DNA of 64,000 bases from Sphingomonas natans (GCF_030546695.1 NZ_JAUOTP010000012.1:62001-126000); one strand, 5' to 3'; positions 1 to 9,090 are shown, counted from the stretch's first letter. Numbers and translations: made by a program. The notes: generated from the sequence alone by a model not told the origin.

Positions 1-209
1 AAACCGGTCATGCCGATCGGGCCGATCGCGATCGCCCACAGGATCGCGGCGGCGAAGACCGCAATGGTGGCGACGAGCAGGCGCTTGCCGGTGCGGAAGG
101 CGGCGGCGTTGCGCTTGCGGCGCTCGCGCTGGGCGAGCGCGCGGCCTTCGGGCGAGACGCGGTGGAGCAGGGCCTCGGCGTCGGCGACGACGCGGTGGGG
201 ATCGGGCAT
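1..209 (-). CDS. Partial membrane protein, XpaC-like (3' end outside window)
   Basis: Reading leftward from an ATG at 209, the frame stays open to the window edge and encodes about 69 residues beginning MPDPHRVVADAEALL. A charged helix (RRKRNAAAFRTGKR) is followed by a hydrophobic segment (LLVATIAVFAAAILWAIAIG). It starts 15 nt after the TelA-family gene ends and runs in the same direction, so the two probably form an operon. TelA genes are often followed by an XpaC-family (5-bromo-4-chloroindolyl phosphate hydrolysis) gene, and the charged-then-membrane N-terminus fits that. The family call is inferred from context because the diagnostic C-terminal part is missing. Confidence 0.5.
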   Translation of the reverse strand, partial: MPDPHRVVADAEALLHRVSPEGRALAQRERRKRNAAAFRTGKRLLVATIAVFAAAILWAIAIGPIGMTG

Positions 210-223
210 CTTGTTGCTCTGCC

Positions 224-1432
224 TCAGCCGACCGGCTTGAAAGGATCGTCGGTGGACCCGCCGCCCGTCAGCCGCGCCTGCGAGGCACCCTCGGCGCGGG
301 CGATATAGCCGCGCGACTTCTCGACCTCGCTCGTCAGGCTGGTCACGGTCTGCTTCATCGAATCCAGCGCCTCCAGCTTGAAGCGGTCGATCGAATCCAT
401 CGTATCGTAGATATTCTGGAAGGCGCGCTTGAGCGTGTCGATCGGGATCGTCGCGCTCGCCGCCTGCTTGTGGATGTCCGCGGTCTGGCTCTTGAGCAGC
501 TCGCCGGTGCTGTCGATGATGTTGGCGGTGGTCGTGTTGAGCTGCGTGATCTGCTGGAGGACGAGCTTCTGGTTGGTCAGGGCCTGCGCGACCGTGACCG
601 CGGTGCGCAGCGCCGAGACGGTGGTGGTCGAGGCGCGATCGACGCCCTTCACGAGCTCGACATTGTTCTTCTTGACCAGATCGAGCGCGAGATAGCCTTG
701 CACCGTCACCGCCATCTGGGTGAGAAGGTCCTGCGCGCGCTGGCGGACGTAGAAGAGCGCAGTCTCGCGGATCGCCTTGGCCTTGGCGGGATCGGTCGCG
801 TCGAGGTCGAGCGCCTTGGCCTCGAGCTTCTCGTCGAGCGCCTTGGCGACGTGGATCATCTGTTCGAGCCGGTTCATCGCGGCCCACATCGACTGCCGCT
901 CGACATCGACCGCGGCATTGTCCTTGATCAGTTCGTCCTTGCCCGAGGCGAGCGCGGCGAGGATCGACGAGATGTGGCCCTGCGCGGACTTGTAGCTGTC
1001 GAAATAATTGCGCAGCTTGCCGCCGAACGGGATGATCCCGAACAGTTTCTTGGGCGCGAGCAGATTGCCCTTCCGGCCCGGATCGAGATCCTCGATCGTG
1101 CGGCGCAGTTCGGCGAGATCCGCGCCGACGCCGCTCTCGCCGTCCATCGCGCGGACGGGGCGATCGAGGAAGCGGTTCGATTGGCCCGCCGCCTCGGCGA
1201 TCTCGCGCCGGCCCATATTGGTGATCTGATCGACCTTCTTGCCGAATTCGGGCGAATTGGCGTCGAGTGCGGCCAAATCCTCGACGAAGCTCTCGGCCTT
1301 CTCCTCGAGCTGGCCCTTCTGCTCATCCTTCAGGGGCACGAGCCCCGCCGCCTTGGCGGGCGCGATCGCCTGCACCGGCGTGGGTGGGGTCAGCACCAGA
1401 TCGCTCTCGGTCTCGGTTGCCGTCGTCGCCAT
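224..1432 (-). CDS. TelA-family toxic anion resistance protein
   Basis: The 402-residue protein is soluble and almost wholly helical. It carries features of the TelA/YaaN family (named for tellurite resistance): an N-terminal Pro-rich lead, a central block around LLAPKKLFGIIPFGGKLRNYF (about residues 125-145), and long C-terminal coiled-coil helices with repeated Thr/Gln/Asn (TTTVSALRTAVTVAQALTNQK). The length is typical of the family. It probably acts in envelope or stress physiology; tellurite as the true substrate is doubtful for most members. It is followed at 15 nt by a small membrane protein gene, the usual XpaC partner arrangement. No transmembrane segment is visible. Confidence 0.85.
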   Translation of the reverse strand: MATTATETESDLVLTPPTPVQAIAPAKAAGLVPLKDEQKGQLEEKAESFVEDLAALDANSPEFGKKVDQITNMGRREIAEAAGQSNRFLDRPVRAMDGESGVGADLAELRRTIEDLDPGRKGNLLAPKKLFGIIPFGGKLRNYFDSYKSAQGHISSILAALASGKDELIKDNAAVDVERQSMWAAMNRLEQMIHVAKALDEKLEAKALDLDATDPAKAKAIRETALFYVRQRAQDLLTQMAVTVQGYLALDLVKKNNVELVKGVDRASTTTVSALRTAVTVAQALTNQKLVLQQITQLNTTTANIIDSTGELLKSQTADIHKQAASATIPIDTLKRAFQNIYDTMDSIDRFKLEALDSMKQTVTSLTSEVEKSRGYIARAEGASQARLTGGGSTDDPFKPVG

Positions 1433-1566
1433 CGTCTCGGAAGCTCCACCGCGAAATGCGTCCCGTAAAATGGACGCTTAAGCTGTATGGTGCAAGTGCG
1501 ACACCGCCGTCGCCTTGGGTATCCGAAGCGGCTAGAGGCCGGGCGACAGCGAGAAAGGCGGCGCGC

Positions 1567-2331
1567 GTGCTGAAGAGGTGGCTCGGAAAAGCGAAGGACG
1601 CGGCACCTGCCGCGCGCGATACGGATGCGGACTGGCGCAAGCTGGGGCGCGACGAGCCCTATTTCGGGGTGCTGGCCGATCCGCGCTTCCTGCGCGCGAA
1701 CCTGACCGCGGAGGCGCTGGACGATTTCTACGCGAGCGGCGTGACCGATATCGCTTATTATCTCGCGCTGATGCGCGCGCGGTTCGGGCCGTTCGCGCCG
1801 GCATCCGCGCTCGATTTCGGCTGCGGGGTCGGGCGGCTGACCGCGGCGCTGGCGGACGTGACCGGCGACGCGCTGGGCGTCGATATCGCAGAGGGCATGC
1901 TGGTCGAGGCGCGCCAGCGAGCCAGGCCGGGGCTCGATTTCGCGAACGTGCTGCCCGAGCGCGCCTTCGACTGGATCGTCTCGATCATCGTCTTCCAGCA
2001 TATCGATCCCGCGCGCGGCCATGATCTGCTCCGCGCGCTGCTCGCGCGGCTCGGGCCGGGCGGGGGCGTGACGCTCCAGATCACGATCTTCCGCGATGCC
2101 CGGTTCCGCGACGCGCCCGGCGGGCGGCTGGCGCTGGGCGACGGGATCGAGCGGCTCGATCCGCGCAAGGGGCTCGCGGCGCTGGCCGAGGGCGAGATGG
2201 TGATGTTCGATTATGATCTGTCGATCGTCTATGCGCTGCTGATCGAGGGGGGCGTCGGCGAGATCGCGATGCTCCCGACCGACCATGGCGGCTTTCGCGG
2301 CGCGCTGATCCTGGCGCGTAAACCGCACTGA
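1567..2331 (+). CDS. Class I SAM-dependent methyltransferase
   Basis: The product is about 254 residues. It contains the SAM-binding motif I ALDFGCGVGRLTAAL, then an acidic motif (ALGVDIAEGML) and a post-motif FDWIVSIIVFQHI, the order of a class I Rossmann methyltransferase. The frame is open further upstream and includes an ATG at 1456. I chose the GTG at 1567 because AGAAAGG lies 8-14 nt before it and the sequence between the two starts is low-complexity. The substrate cannot be read from sequence. It diverges from the TelA gene with a spacer of about 134 nt. Confidence 0.75.
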   Translation: MLKRWLGKAKDAAPAARDTDADWRKLGRDEPYFGVLADPRFLRANLTAEALDDFYASGVTDIAYYLALMRARFGPFAPASALDFGCGVGRLTAALADVTGDALGVDIAEGMLVEARQRARPGLDFANVLPERAFDWIVSIIVFQHIDPARGHDLLRALLARLGPGGGVTLQITIFRDARFRDAPGGRLALGDGIERLDPRKGLAALAEGEMVMFDYDLSIVYALLIEGGVGEIAMLPTDHGGFRGALILARKPH

Positions 2332-2444
2332 GCGCGAACGGCGCGACATCATGTGTCCGCCAGGAATTGTCAGCGCACAGACCTGAGATCGCCCGGCAGG
2401 GTGGCGCGCCCAGACGCTCCCCGGCTTTTCAGGGAGATGGAGCG

Positions 2445-2543
2445 ATGCGTATTTTCGGTCTGGTGATGGAGATGGCGGTGTTCGGCGGCGTCGCGATCGA
2501 GGCGGCGCTGCTGTTCATCAATGTCGTGGTGCCGGGCGTCTGA
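2445..2543 (+). CDS. Putative 32-residue membrane peptide
   Basis: A short frame, MRIFGLVMEMAVFGGVAIEA followed by a hydrophobic tail ending VVVPGV, is preceded by AGGGAGATGGAGCG, a good ribosome-binding site. The product is a single hydrophobic helix with one or two acidic residues. It sits between the methyltransferase gene and the convergent diguanylate cyclase gene. I do not recognise a family. The support is the Shine-Dalgarno sequence and the membrane-like composition only. Confidence 0.35.
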   Translation: MRIFGLVMEMAVFGGVAIEAALLFINVVVPGV

Positions 2544-2560
2544 GACCTTTGGCAGCGCGC

Positions 2561-4384
2561 TCAGGCCGCCAGTCGGCTGATCAGCGCGCGGTTCCGGCCT
2601 TCGCGCTTAGCCTGATACAGCGCGGCGTCGGCGGCCTGGACCAACGTCGATCCGTCCTTGGCCATGCCGCTGGTGAAGGTGGCGAGGCCGAAGGACATGC
2701 TGGTCGTGCCGAGCGCGCGGCCGTTCTGGCGGACGGTCAGCTCGGAGATCGCCTTGCGGACCATCTCGACGCGGTGGAGCAGCGCCTCGGGAGTCGTGCC
2801 CGGGGCGATGATCGTGAACTCCTCGCCGCCGAAACGGCAGACGACGTCGCCGTCGCGGAAGCGGCTGCGCATCTCGGCGGCGACAGCCTGGAGCACGGTA
2901 TCGCCCGCGTCATGGCCGAACTCGTCGTTGAAGCGCTTGAAATGATCGACGTCGCACATGACGAGGCTGAGCGGCGCACCGGACCGCGAGGCGCGCGCGA
3001 TCTCCAGCGTCAGCGTCTCCTCCATGTAGCGGCGGTTGAACAGGCCGGTCAGCGGATCGCGGATCGTCTGCTCGCGCAAGGAGCGCTGGAGGCGATGGTT
3101 GACGAGCGCAGAGGCGATATTCTCGCTGAGCACGCGCAGCCGGAAGCGGCTGTCCGTGTCCACGACGCCCCGCAGATACAGGACGCCGATCACCTCGCCG
3201 CCGGCGAGGAGCGGTTCGCAATGGTAGATCTCGTCATCGGGGACGTGGCCGCAGACGATGTCGCTGCCCGGCTCGGTCACGCAATGGCTGCGGCCGCGGC
3301 GCAGCGCCCAGCATTGCTCGGGCGCGAAGCCGTCGGACGCGACCGCCAGCCCGCCCCAGCCCGCGATCGGGATCAGCAGGTTGCGCGAATTGTTGTGCGC
3401 ATAGAGTATGCCCGGAATGTCGGGGAGGACGCGGGGCACGAAGACGCGGATGATCGCAGCGAGCTCGTCGTCGGTTCGCGCCGCCTGCATTCGGTGCGCC
3501 ATGCCGCCGAGCAGCTCGATTACGTCGCTATGCTCGCGCAGTGCCTCGCTGTTGCGATGGAGTTCGCCGTTGACGACCTGGAGGCGCAATTCGCTCTCCA
3601 CCTGATCGGTGACTGCGGATTCCAGCCGCTCGGCCATCGCATTGTAGCCGCGCGCGAGCCGATCGAATTCGCGCGAGCCCATGGCGGTGGCGATGCGGGC
3701 CTGCCGCTCGCCGCTGCCCAATTCGGTCATTGCCTGCAGCATGATGCCGAGCGGACGCCGGATGCTGCGGATCAGCAGGACGAACCCGATGACGACGAGG
3801 AACGCCACGACCGAGGCGCCGATCAGCGCGATGAACTTGCCGCTCGTGAGACGCCGCTCCGCGGCCGCGCCGCGCGCCGCCTGCAGGACCTTCTCCTCAT
3901 CGAGGAAGCTCCGCGTGAGCATCGTGATCGTGTCCATCAGATCGAGGCCGCGACCATTGGCGATCAGCGCGCCGGCGCGCGCGAAATCGCCGCTCCCAGC
4001 GAGCGCGAACGGGCGCCGCAGGATGCGCGCGCGCTCCGCCATCAGACGAGCGATCTCGCCCGCGCGCTTGTGCTGGAGAGGATTGTCGCTCGTCAGCACG
4101 ACGACGCGCGTGATGTTGCGCGTCGCACCGGCGATGCTCTGGGCGAAGGACCGGGCGTAGGCCGGATTGTGCGTGAGGATGAAGCCGCGCTGGCCCGATT
4201 CCGCCTCGCGCAGATCGCCGAGCGCCGCCTCGGTCGTCTCGATGACATCGGCCGAATGGGTGACGGCGCGGAAGCTCGTGCTCGTCTCGTGCGAGGCGTC
4301 GGCCAGCAGCCCGGCGAGCGACGCCAGAGCGATGACGACGATCAGGCCGATGCCGGCGACGCGAGCGGACAGGGAGGCGAACAT
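2561..4384 (-). CDS. Diguanylate cyclase with CHASE3, HAMP-like linker, GAF and GGDEF domains
   Basis: The 607-residue sensor begins with a membrane helix (about 8-28), followed by a periplasmic CHASE3 region with the signature EAALGDLREAESGQRGFILT (about 52-71). A second membrane helix (about 188-210) leads into a HAMP-like linker, a GAF-type region (about 295-430) and a C-terminal GGDEF domain. The active site reads GGEEF at about 519-523, with an RxxD inhibitory site (RDGD) five residues upstream. It should therefore synthesise cyclic di-GMP and be feedback inhibited. No EAL domain is present. The signal sensed is unknown. The gene stands alone, convergent with the small membrane peptide gene. 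Confidence 0.92.
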   Translation of the reverse strand: MFASLSARVAGIGLIVVIALASLAGLLADASHETSTSFRAVTHSADVIETTEAALGDLREAESGQRGFILTHNPAYARSFAQSIAGATRNITRVVVLTSDNPLQHKRAGEIARLMAERARILRRPFALAGSGDFARAGALIANGRGLDLMDTITMLTRSFLDEEKVLQAARGAAAERRLTSGKFIALIGASVVAFLVVIGFVLLIRSIRRPLGIMLQAMTELGSGERQARIATAMGSREFDRLARGYNAMAERLESAVTDQVESELRLQVVNGELHRNSEALREHSDVIELLGGMAHRMQAARTDDELAAIIRVFVPRVLPDIPGILYAHNNSRNLLIPIAGWGGLAVASDGFAPEQCWALRRGRSHCVTEPGSDIVCGHVPDDEIYHCEPLLAGGEVIGVLYLRGVVDTDSRFRLRVLSENIASALVNHRLQRSLREQTIRDPLTGLFNRRYMEETLTLEIARASRSGAPLSLVMCDVDHFKRFNDEFGHDAGDTVLQAVAAEMRSRFRDGDVVCRFGGEEFTIIAPGTTPEALLHRVEMVRKAISELTVRQNGRALGTTSMSFGLATFTSGMAKDGSTLVQAADAALYQAKREGRNRALISRLAA

Positions 4385-4623
4385 GATCGCGAGTTAGCCG
4401 CGAACGGTTAGCGAGAGGTTATGATCGGGCCGCGAAAGGCAATTTTTTACGGGAATTCAGGGGTTTTCTCTCAGGGGGAGCGCCTGGAGGTGTCGCAGTA
4501 CCGGTGATATCGCCCGCCCGGATCCCGTGCGAAGAGCGCCGCGCGCTTCACCCGCCTTGTTGCAGCGCACCGCATGGGCTATGGGCGCCCACGAACCTGA
4601 AAACCGAATAACGAAAGACCACC

Positions 4624-6456
4624 ATGCGCCTTCGCAACGTGGCCATCATCGCGCACGTCGATCATGGCAAGACAACCCTGGTCGACCAGCTCTTCCGCCA
4701 ATCCGGCACGTTCCGCGACAATCAGCGGATCGAGGAGCGGGCGATGGATTCGAACGATCTCGAAAAAGAGCGCGGGATCACCATCCTCGCCAAGCCGACC
4801 TCGATCGAGTGGGAAGCACCCGATGGCGTGAAGACGCGCATCAACATCGTCGACACGCCCGGCCACGCCGATTTCGGCGGCGAGGTGGAGCGCATCCTCT
4901 CGATGGTCGACGGCGTGATCCTGCTCGTCGATTCGTCGGAAGGCGCGATGCCGCAGACGAAGTTCGTGACGGGCAAGGCGCTGAAGCTGGGCCTGAAGCC
5001 GATCGTCGTCGTCAACAAGGTCGATCGCCCCGACGAGCGCATCCAGGAAGTGCTGGACGAGGTGTTCGACCTGTTCGTCAGCCTCGATGCGACCGACGAG
5101 CAGCTCGATTTCCCGGTGCTCTACGCGTCGGGTCGCAACGGCTATGCCAGCGAGGATCCCACGCGCCGCGAGGGCACGCTGATCCCGATGTTCCAGAAGA
5201 TCGTGGATCATGTGCCCGCACCGAGCGCGGACCCGGACGGCCCGTTCAAGTTCCTCGTGACCCTGCTCGACCGCGACAATTTCCTTGGCCGCATCCTGAC
5301 CGGCCTGGTCTTCTCGGGTTCGGTCAAGACCAACCAGCAGATCCACGCGCTCGACAATGACGGCAACGTCGTCGAGACGGGCCGCGCGTCCAAGATTCTG
5401 ACCTTCCGCGGGTTGGAGCGCGTGCCGACCGACGAGGCTTCGGCGGGCGACATCATCTCGATCGCGGGCCTGACCAACGCGACCGTCTCGAACACGATCT
5501 GCGATCCGCAGGTGACCGAGCCGCTGCATGCGCAGCCGATCGATCCGCCGACGCTGTCGATGCGCTTCGCGGTCAACGATTCGCCGATGGCGGGCCGCGA
5601 GGGCACCAAGGTGACGAGCCGGATGATCCGCGATCGCCTCGCCCGTGAGGGTGAGTCCAACGTCGCGATCAAGGTGACCGAGAGCGACGACAAGGACAGT
5701 TTCGAAGTCGCCGGGCGCGGCGAGCTCCAGCTCGGCGTGCTGATCGAGACGATGCGCCGCGAGGGCTTCGAGCTTTCGATCAGCCGCCCGCGCGTGCTGT
5801 TCGGCGAAGATGAGGACGGCAAGAAGACCGAGCCGTACGAGACGGTCATCATCGACGTGGACGAGGAATATTCGGGCACGGTCGTCGAGAAGATGAACGT
5901 CCGCAAGGCCGAGATGACCGACATGCGTCCGTCGGGCGGCGGCAAGACGCGCATCACCTTCTCCGCGCCGTCGCGCGGCATGATCGGCTATCACGGCGAA
6001 TTCCTGTCCGACACGCGCGGCACGGGCATCATGAACCGGCTGTTCGAGAAATACGGGCCCCACAAGGGCAAGATCGAAGGCCGCAAGAACGGCGTTCTGA
6101 TCTCGAACGGGGCCGGTGAGGCCAACAGTTATGCGCTGGGTCCGCTGGAAGAGCGCGGCATCCTGTTCGTCGCGCATGGCGAGACGCTGTACGAGGGCAT
6201 GGTCATCGGCGAGAATGCCAAGACCGACGACCTCGAGGTTAACCCGATGAAGTCGAAGGCGCTGACCAACTTCCGCGTGAGCGGCAAGGACGATGCGATC
6301 CGGCTGACCCCGCCCAAGCGGATGACGCTGGAACAGGCAATTGCCTATATCGACGATGACGAGCTCGTCGAGGTGACGCCCAAGAATATCCGCCTGCGCA
6401 AGCGCTATCTCGACCCGAACGAGCGCAAGCGCATGAGCCGCTCCAAAGCCGCCTAA
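4624..6456 (+). CDS. typA: Ribosome-associated translational GTPase TypA/BipA
   Basis: The 610-residue protein is the normal length for TypA/BipA. The GTPase motifs are intact: P-loop AHVDHGKTTL (about 10-19), G3 DTPGHADF and G4 NKVD. They are followed by the EF-G-like beta-barrel and the BipA-specific C-terminal domain that includes SRGMIGYHGEFLSDTRGTG. It binds the 70S ribosome and takes part in 50S assembly and stress or cold adaptation. The gene is monocistronic, with a 239-nt upstream spacer and a strong hairpin directly after the stop codon. Confidence 0.97.
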   Translation: MRLRNVAIIAHVDHGKTTLVDQLFRQSGTFRDNQRIEERAMDSNDLEKERGITILAKPTSIEWEAPDGVKTRINIVDTPGHADFGGEVERILSMVDGVILLVDSSEGAMPQTKFVTGKALKLGLKPIVVVNKVDRPDERIQEVLDEVFDLFVSLDATDEQLDFPVLYASGRNGYASEDPTRREGTLIPMFQKIVDHVPAPSADPDGPFKFLVTLLDRDNFLGRILTGLVFSGSVKTNQQIHALDNDGNVVETGRASKILTFRGLERVPTDEASAGDIISIAGLTNATVSNTICDPQVTEPLHAQPIDPPTLSMRFAVNDSPMAGREGTKVTSRMIRDRLAREGESNVAIKVTESDDKDSFEVAGRGELQLGVLIETMRREGFELSISRPRVLFGEDEDGKKTEPYETVIIDVDEEYSGTVVEKMNVRKAEMTDMRPSGGGKTRITFSAPSRGMIGYHGEFLSDTRGTGIMNRLFEKYGPHKGKIEGRKNGVLISNGAGEANSYALGPLEERGILFVAHGETLYEGMVIGENAKTDDLEVNPMKSKALTNFRVSGKDDAIRLTPPKRMTLEQAIAYIDDDELVEVTPKNIRLRKRYLDPNERKRMSRSKAA

Positions 6457-6462
6457 AAACAA

Positions 6463-6495
6463 CGCGTCCGCGCCGGCGATGCCGGTGCGGACGCG
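6463..6495 (+). terminator. Hairpin after typA, probable terminator
   Basis: CGCGTCCGCGCCGGC pairs with GCCGGTGCGGACGCG across a 3-nt loop, a 15-bp stem with one mismatch, starting 6 nt after the typA stop codon. There is no U-tract, as is common in GC-rich alphaproteobacteria. Confidence 0.65.
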
Positions 6496-6574
6496 GCCCG
6501 GCAGCGGCCCCAACTTGCCGCCGCAGCACGATCCAGATCAGGGCGGATGCCGTCCGGCCATGCCAGAAGGCCGG

Positions 6575-6817
6575 ATGCGCTACTATTTCCATACCGCCGA
6601 CGGCTCCCGCGATCGCGATACGACCGGCACCGAATTGCCCAACCTCAACGCTGCGCGGAAGCAGGCGATCATGTTCGCCGGCGAGTGCATGGCGTTCGAT
6701 CCGGACATCCTCTCCGACCATCACGACTTTCGCGTCGAGGTGACGGACAAGCGCGACATGATTTTGTTCACGATCATCACCTTGGCGGTCAATGCGCCCT
6801 CGACGGGCACGACCTGA
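6575..6817 (+). CDS. DUF6894-like small protein
   Basis: An 80-residue protein beginning MRYYFHTADGSRDRDTTGTE, with an aromatic-His start followed by D/G-rich sequence and a conserved-looking NLNAARKQAI segment. This resembles the short DUF6894-type proteins common in alphaproteobacteria, whose function is unknown. Earlier in-frame starts exist, including an ATG at 6560. I chose 6575 because AGAAGG lies 4 nt upstream and the YYFH motif normally sits at the extreme N-terminus. No signal peptide or membrane segment is visible. Confidence 0.6.
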   Translation: MRYYFHTADGSRDRDTTGTELPNLNAARKQAIMFAGECMAFDPDILSDHHDFRVEVTDKRDMILFTIITLAVNAPSTGTT

Positions 6818-6937
6818 TCGCGCCGCCACCGACCTTGTAAGTCGCACCCGGATGTGACCATGTCGGGCGGAGATTCCCCGCGTGACGGACGCCGCCTTGG
6901 CCTACGCAGCGACCGACCTCCCCCGATTGGAAATTTT

Positions 6938-7066
6938 ATGGGCCAGCTGCGTACCGGCAACAAGCGGCACAACCGCGCCATCGTCTCGTCCGTCGCGCGC
7001 GAAAAGGCCGCAAAAGCGGCACCCGTGACGGCCGAGGCCGCCAAGACCGACACGCTCGCGTCCTGA
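6938..7066 (+). CDS. Small basic hypothetical protein (42 residues)
   Basis: The product starts MGQLRTGNKRHNRAIVSSVA and ends in an Ala/Lys-rich tail. The basic N-terminal half suggests nucleic acid or ribosome contact, but no known family was recognised. A longer frame from 6854 exists. The start at 6938 is preferred because TTGGA precedes it and because the upstream residues are compositionally different. Confidence 0.5.
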   Translation: MGQLRTGNKRHNRAIVSSVAREKAAKAAPVTAEAAKTDTLAS

Positions 7067-7106
7067 TCTTCGCGATGCGAGGCGAAGCGCTCATGGGCGC
7101 ACGCTG

Positions 7107-7790
7107 ATGTCGGCCGAACTGGTCGACTCGGCCGACATACCGCGCGGCGGTCAGCTCCACCTGATCCGCCACGGCGACGATTTCGAGATCCTCTATGGCG
7201 AGGACCAGCTGATGGGCAGCTGGGACAGCGGCTCCGAAGTCGCGCTGGCGGCCTTGGCCTGCCAGCGGCTGGGCGCGCGCGGCGGGCGCGTGCTGATCGG
7301 CGGGCTCGGCATGGGCTTCACGCTCGGCGCGGCGCTGAAGGCGCTGCCGCCGAGTGCGACGATCGTCGTCGCCGAGCTCGTCCCCAAGGTGGTCGATTGG
7401 GCGAGCGGGCCGCTCGCGCACATCTTCGGCGGATCGCTCGACGATCCGCGCGTGACGATCGCGATGCGCGACGTGCATGACGTGATCGTCGGATCGCCCG
7501 AGGGCTTCGACGCGATCCTGCTCGACGTCGACAACGGGCCGGACGGGCTGATCGATATCGCCAACGAGCGGCTCTACTGCAATTGGGGGCTACGCGCGGC
7601 CTATGCGGCGCTGCGCCCGGGCGGCGTGCTCGCGGTGTGGTCGGCCTATCCCGACGGCGCCTTCGTCGAGCGGCTCGGCAAGGCCGGCTTCGAAGTCGAG
7701 GAGGTCGAGATCGACGGCGACGGCGGGCGGACCGGCTACACGATCTGGCTGGCGGCGCGCGCGGTGGACGAGGCTTTGGTCCCGGCCTGA
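7107..7790 (+). CDS. Spermidine synthase-like SAM-dependent methyltransferase fold protein
   Basis: The 227-residue protein has a glycine-rich nucleotide site RVLIGGLGMGFTLG (about 65-78), then a VVAELVPKVVDW segment and an acidic LLDVDNGPDG motif (about 138-147). This is the organisation of the spermidine synthase/MnmC-like fold. It lacks the long N-terminal beta domain of true SpeE, so polyamine synthesis is doubtful and the substrate is unknown. It is convergent with the EVE-domain gene, 10 nt apart. Confidence 0.7.
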   Translation: MSAELVDSADIPRGGQLHLIRHGDDFEILYGEDQLMGSWDSGSEVALAALACQRLGARGGRVLIGGLGMGFTLGAALKALPPSATIVVAELVPKVVDWASGPLAHIFGGSLDDPRVTIAMRDVHDVIVGSPEGFDAILLDVDNGPDGLIDIANERLYCNWGLRAAYAALRPGGVLAVWSAYPDGAFVERLGKAGFEVEEVEIDGDGGRTGYTIWLAARAVDEALVPA

Positions 7791-7800
7791 CCGGCGCCGA

Positions 7801-8202
7801 TCAGGCCGCGGCCATCTCCAGGATGACCGCCCATTCCTCCTCGCGCACCGGCGTCACGCTCAGGCGCGACTGGCGGATCATCTCCAGCGCGGCGAGCCGC
7901 GGCTCGGCCTTGATCGCCTCGAGCGGGACGGGCCGGGCGAGTTTCTCGACCGGTTCGACCGCGACCGACGCCCATTTGCCGTCGTCACCGTCGGGCTGCC
8001 ACGCCCGCGTGATCGTCATGATGCCGACCGCGGCCTTCTCGATATTGCTGTGGTAGAAGATCGCGCGGTCGCCCGGCTGCATTTCCTTCAGGAAATTGCG
8101 CGCGGTATAGTTGCGCACGCCGTTCCACTCGGTGCCGCCGTCGCGGACCAGATCGTCCCAGCCATAAGCGTCGGGCTCCGACCGGAGCAGCCAGTAGCGC
8201 AT
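7801..8202 (-). CDS. EVE domain-containing protein
   Basis: The 133-residue protein is a complete EVE domain: MRYWLLRSEPDAYGWDDL at the start, then EWNGVRNYTARNFL, and GDRAIFYHSNIEKAAVGI. EVE domains are PUA-like folds that recognise modified bases. The human homologue THYN1 is in this family. The start at 8202 has AGGAGG 5 nt upstream. Its ATG shares one base with the stop codon of the preceding thioesterase gene (TGATG), which suggests translational coupling. Confidence 0.88.
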   Translation of the reverse strand: MRYWLLRSEPDAYGWDDLVRDGGTEWNGVRNYTARNFLKEMQPGDRAIFYHSNIEKAAVGIMTITRAWQPDGDDGKWASVAVEPVEKLARPVPLEAIKAEPRLAALEMIRQSRLSVTPVREEEWAVILEMAAA

Positions 8203-8621
8203 CACGCCTCCTCTCGTCCTTCGCCCTTCTGGGCGATCAGCAGCTTCATCCGCGCGGCTGCGATCGGCTTGGTCGGATCGTCCTGCCACGCCTCGACATG
8301 GACGCTGCCGATGCGCGTGCCGACGCGGACGGCGACGCCGCGCGCGTAGGTTTCGACGGGCTTGCCCGCGCGGATATAATCGACGGTCACGTTGATCGGC
8401 TTGAAGCGCTGGCGGGGATCGTCGGGCTCCTCCAGCGTCGCATCGATCGCGGCGATCGCGGCAATCTCCAGCAGGCCCGCGACCGCGCCGCCGTGGAGCC
8501 GGCCGGGCGCGCCGATCAGCCCTTCGGAATAGGACATCGCCAGCACCGGCGAGCCGCCATCCTCGCTGATCACGCGGATGCCGAGGAAATCGGCATATGG
8601 GAGAAGCTGGACCTTGCTCAT
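8202..8621 (-). CDS. PaaI-family hotdog thioesterase
   Basis: A 139-residue hotdog-fold protein. The core LIGAPGRLHGGAVAGLLEIAAI (about residues 40-61) matches the HGG helix of PaaI/DUF4442-type acyl-CoA thioesterases, and PINVTVDYIRAGKPVETYARG forms the central strand region. It probably hydrolyses acyl-CoA in the cytoplasm. It follows a second PaaI-type gene at 4 nt and overlaps the EVE gene, so all three are likely to be one transcript. The start was taken at the ATG at 8621 because the upstream frame overlaps the neighbouring gene. Confidence 0.82.
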   Translation of the reverse strand: MSKVQLLPYADFLGIRVISEDGGSPVLAMSYSEGLIGAPGRLHGGAVAGLLEIAAIAAIDATLEEPDDPRQRFKPINVTVDYIRAGKPVETYARGVAVRVGTRIGSVHVEAWQDDPTKPIAAARMKLLIAQKGEGREEA

Positions 8622-8625
8622 AACC

Positions 8626-9090
8626 TCAGGCCGGGACCGACAGCGCCGGGCCGTTATCGAGCAGGAAGCTGCCGGCGACGCGCGCGATCGGATCGTCCGG
8701 ATCGCCATCGTGCGCGACGCCCTCGACGAAGCCGACGCGACGCGTGAGGCGGTAGCAGCGGCAGCGGCCGTGCACCGTCTGGCCGGGGCGCGCGGGGCGG
8801 AGGTAATCGATGCGCAGGTCCAAAGTCGCATGCGCCTGGAGCTTGCCGCGCTTGAGGCAGATCGCCATGCCGGCAGCCGAATCCATGATCGAGACGATCG
8901 GCCCCGAGGCGAGCACGCCCGTCGCCAGATCCGAGATCAGCCGGCGATCATAAGGCAGCGCCAGCTCGCACCAATCCTCACCATGCGCGACATAATCGGC
9001 GCCGAGCGCGACGATGTGCCCGGAACGCCCGCGCCCGAGCAGGCTCGCGGGATTGAAGGGGGGCGGGGCGTCGATCATCGCTGTCCGCAT
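8626..9090 (-). CDS. PaaI-family hotdog thioesterase, second copy
   Basis: A hotdog-fold protein of about 154 residues, with RRLISDLATGVLASGPIVSIMDSAAGMA in the long helix position and LRIDYLRPARPGQTVHGRCRCYRLTRRVGFVEG in the sheet. In place of the HGG motif it has a GP-I-SIMDSAAG helix with Asp, as in part of the family. The paired genes may form a heteromer, as some hotdog proteins do; this is inference. Starts at 9090 and 9078 are both possible, with weak ribosome-binding sites. It is the first gene of the thioesterase-thioesterase-EVE operon. Confidence 0.78.
   Translation of the reverse strand: MRTAMIDAPPPFNPASLLGRGRSGHIVALGADYVAHGEDWCELALPYDRRLISDLATGVLASGPIVSIMDSAAGMAICLKRGKLQAHATLDLRIDYLRPARPGQTVHGRCRCYRLTRRVGFVEGVAHDGDPDDPIARVAGSFLLDNGPALSVPA

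Noticed and set aside
470-1468. A 332-codon + strand frame opposite the TelA gene
   Set aside because: It is a shadow of a well-supported TelA-family gene; its Arg/Leu/Gly-rich translation has no motif.
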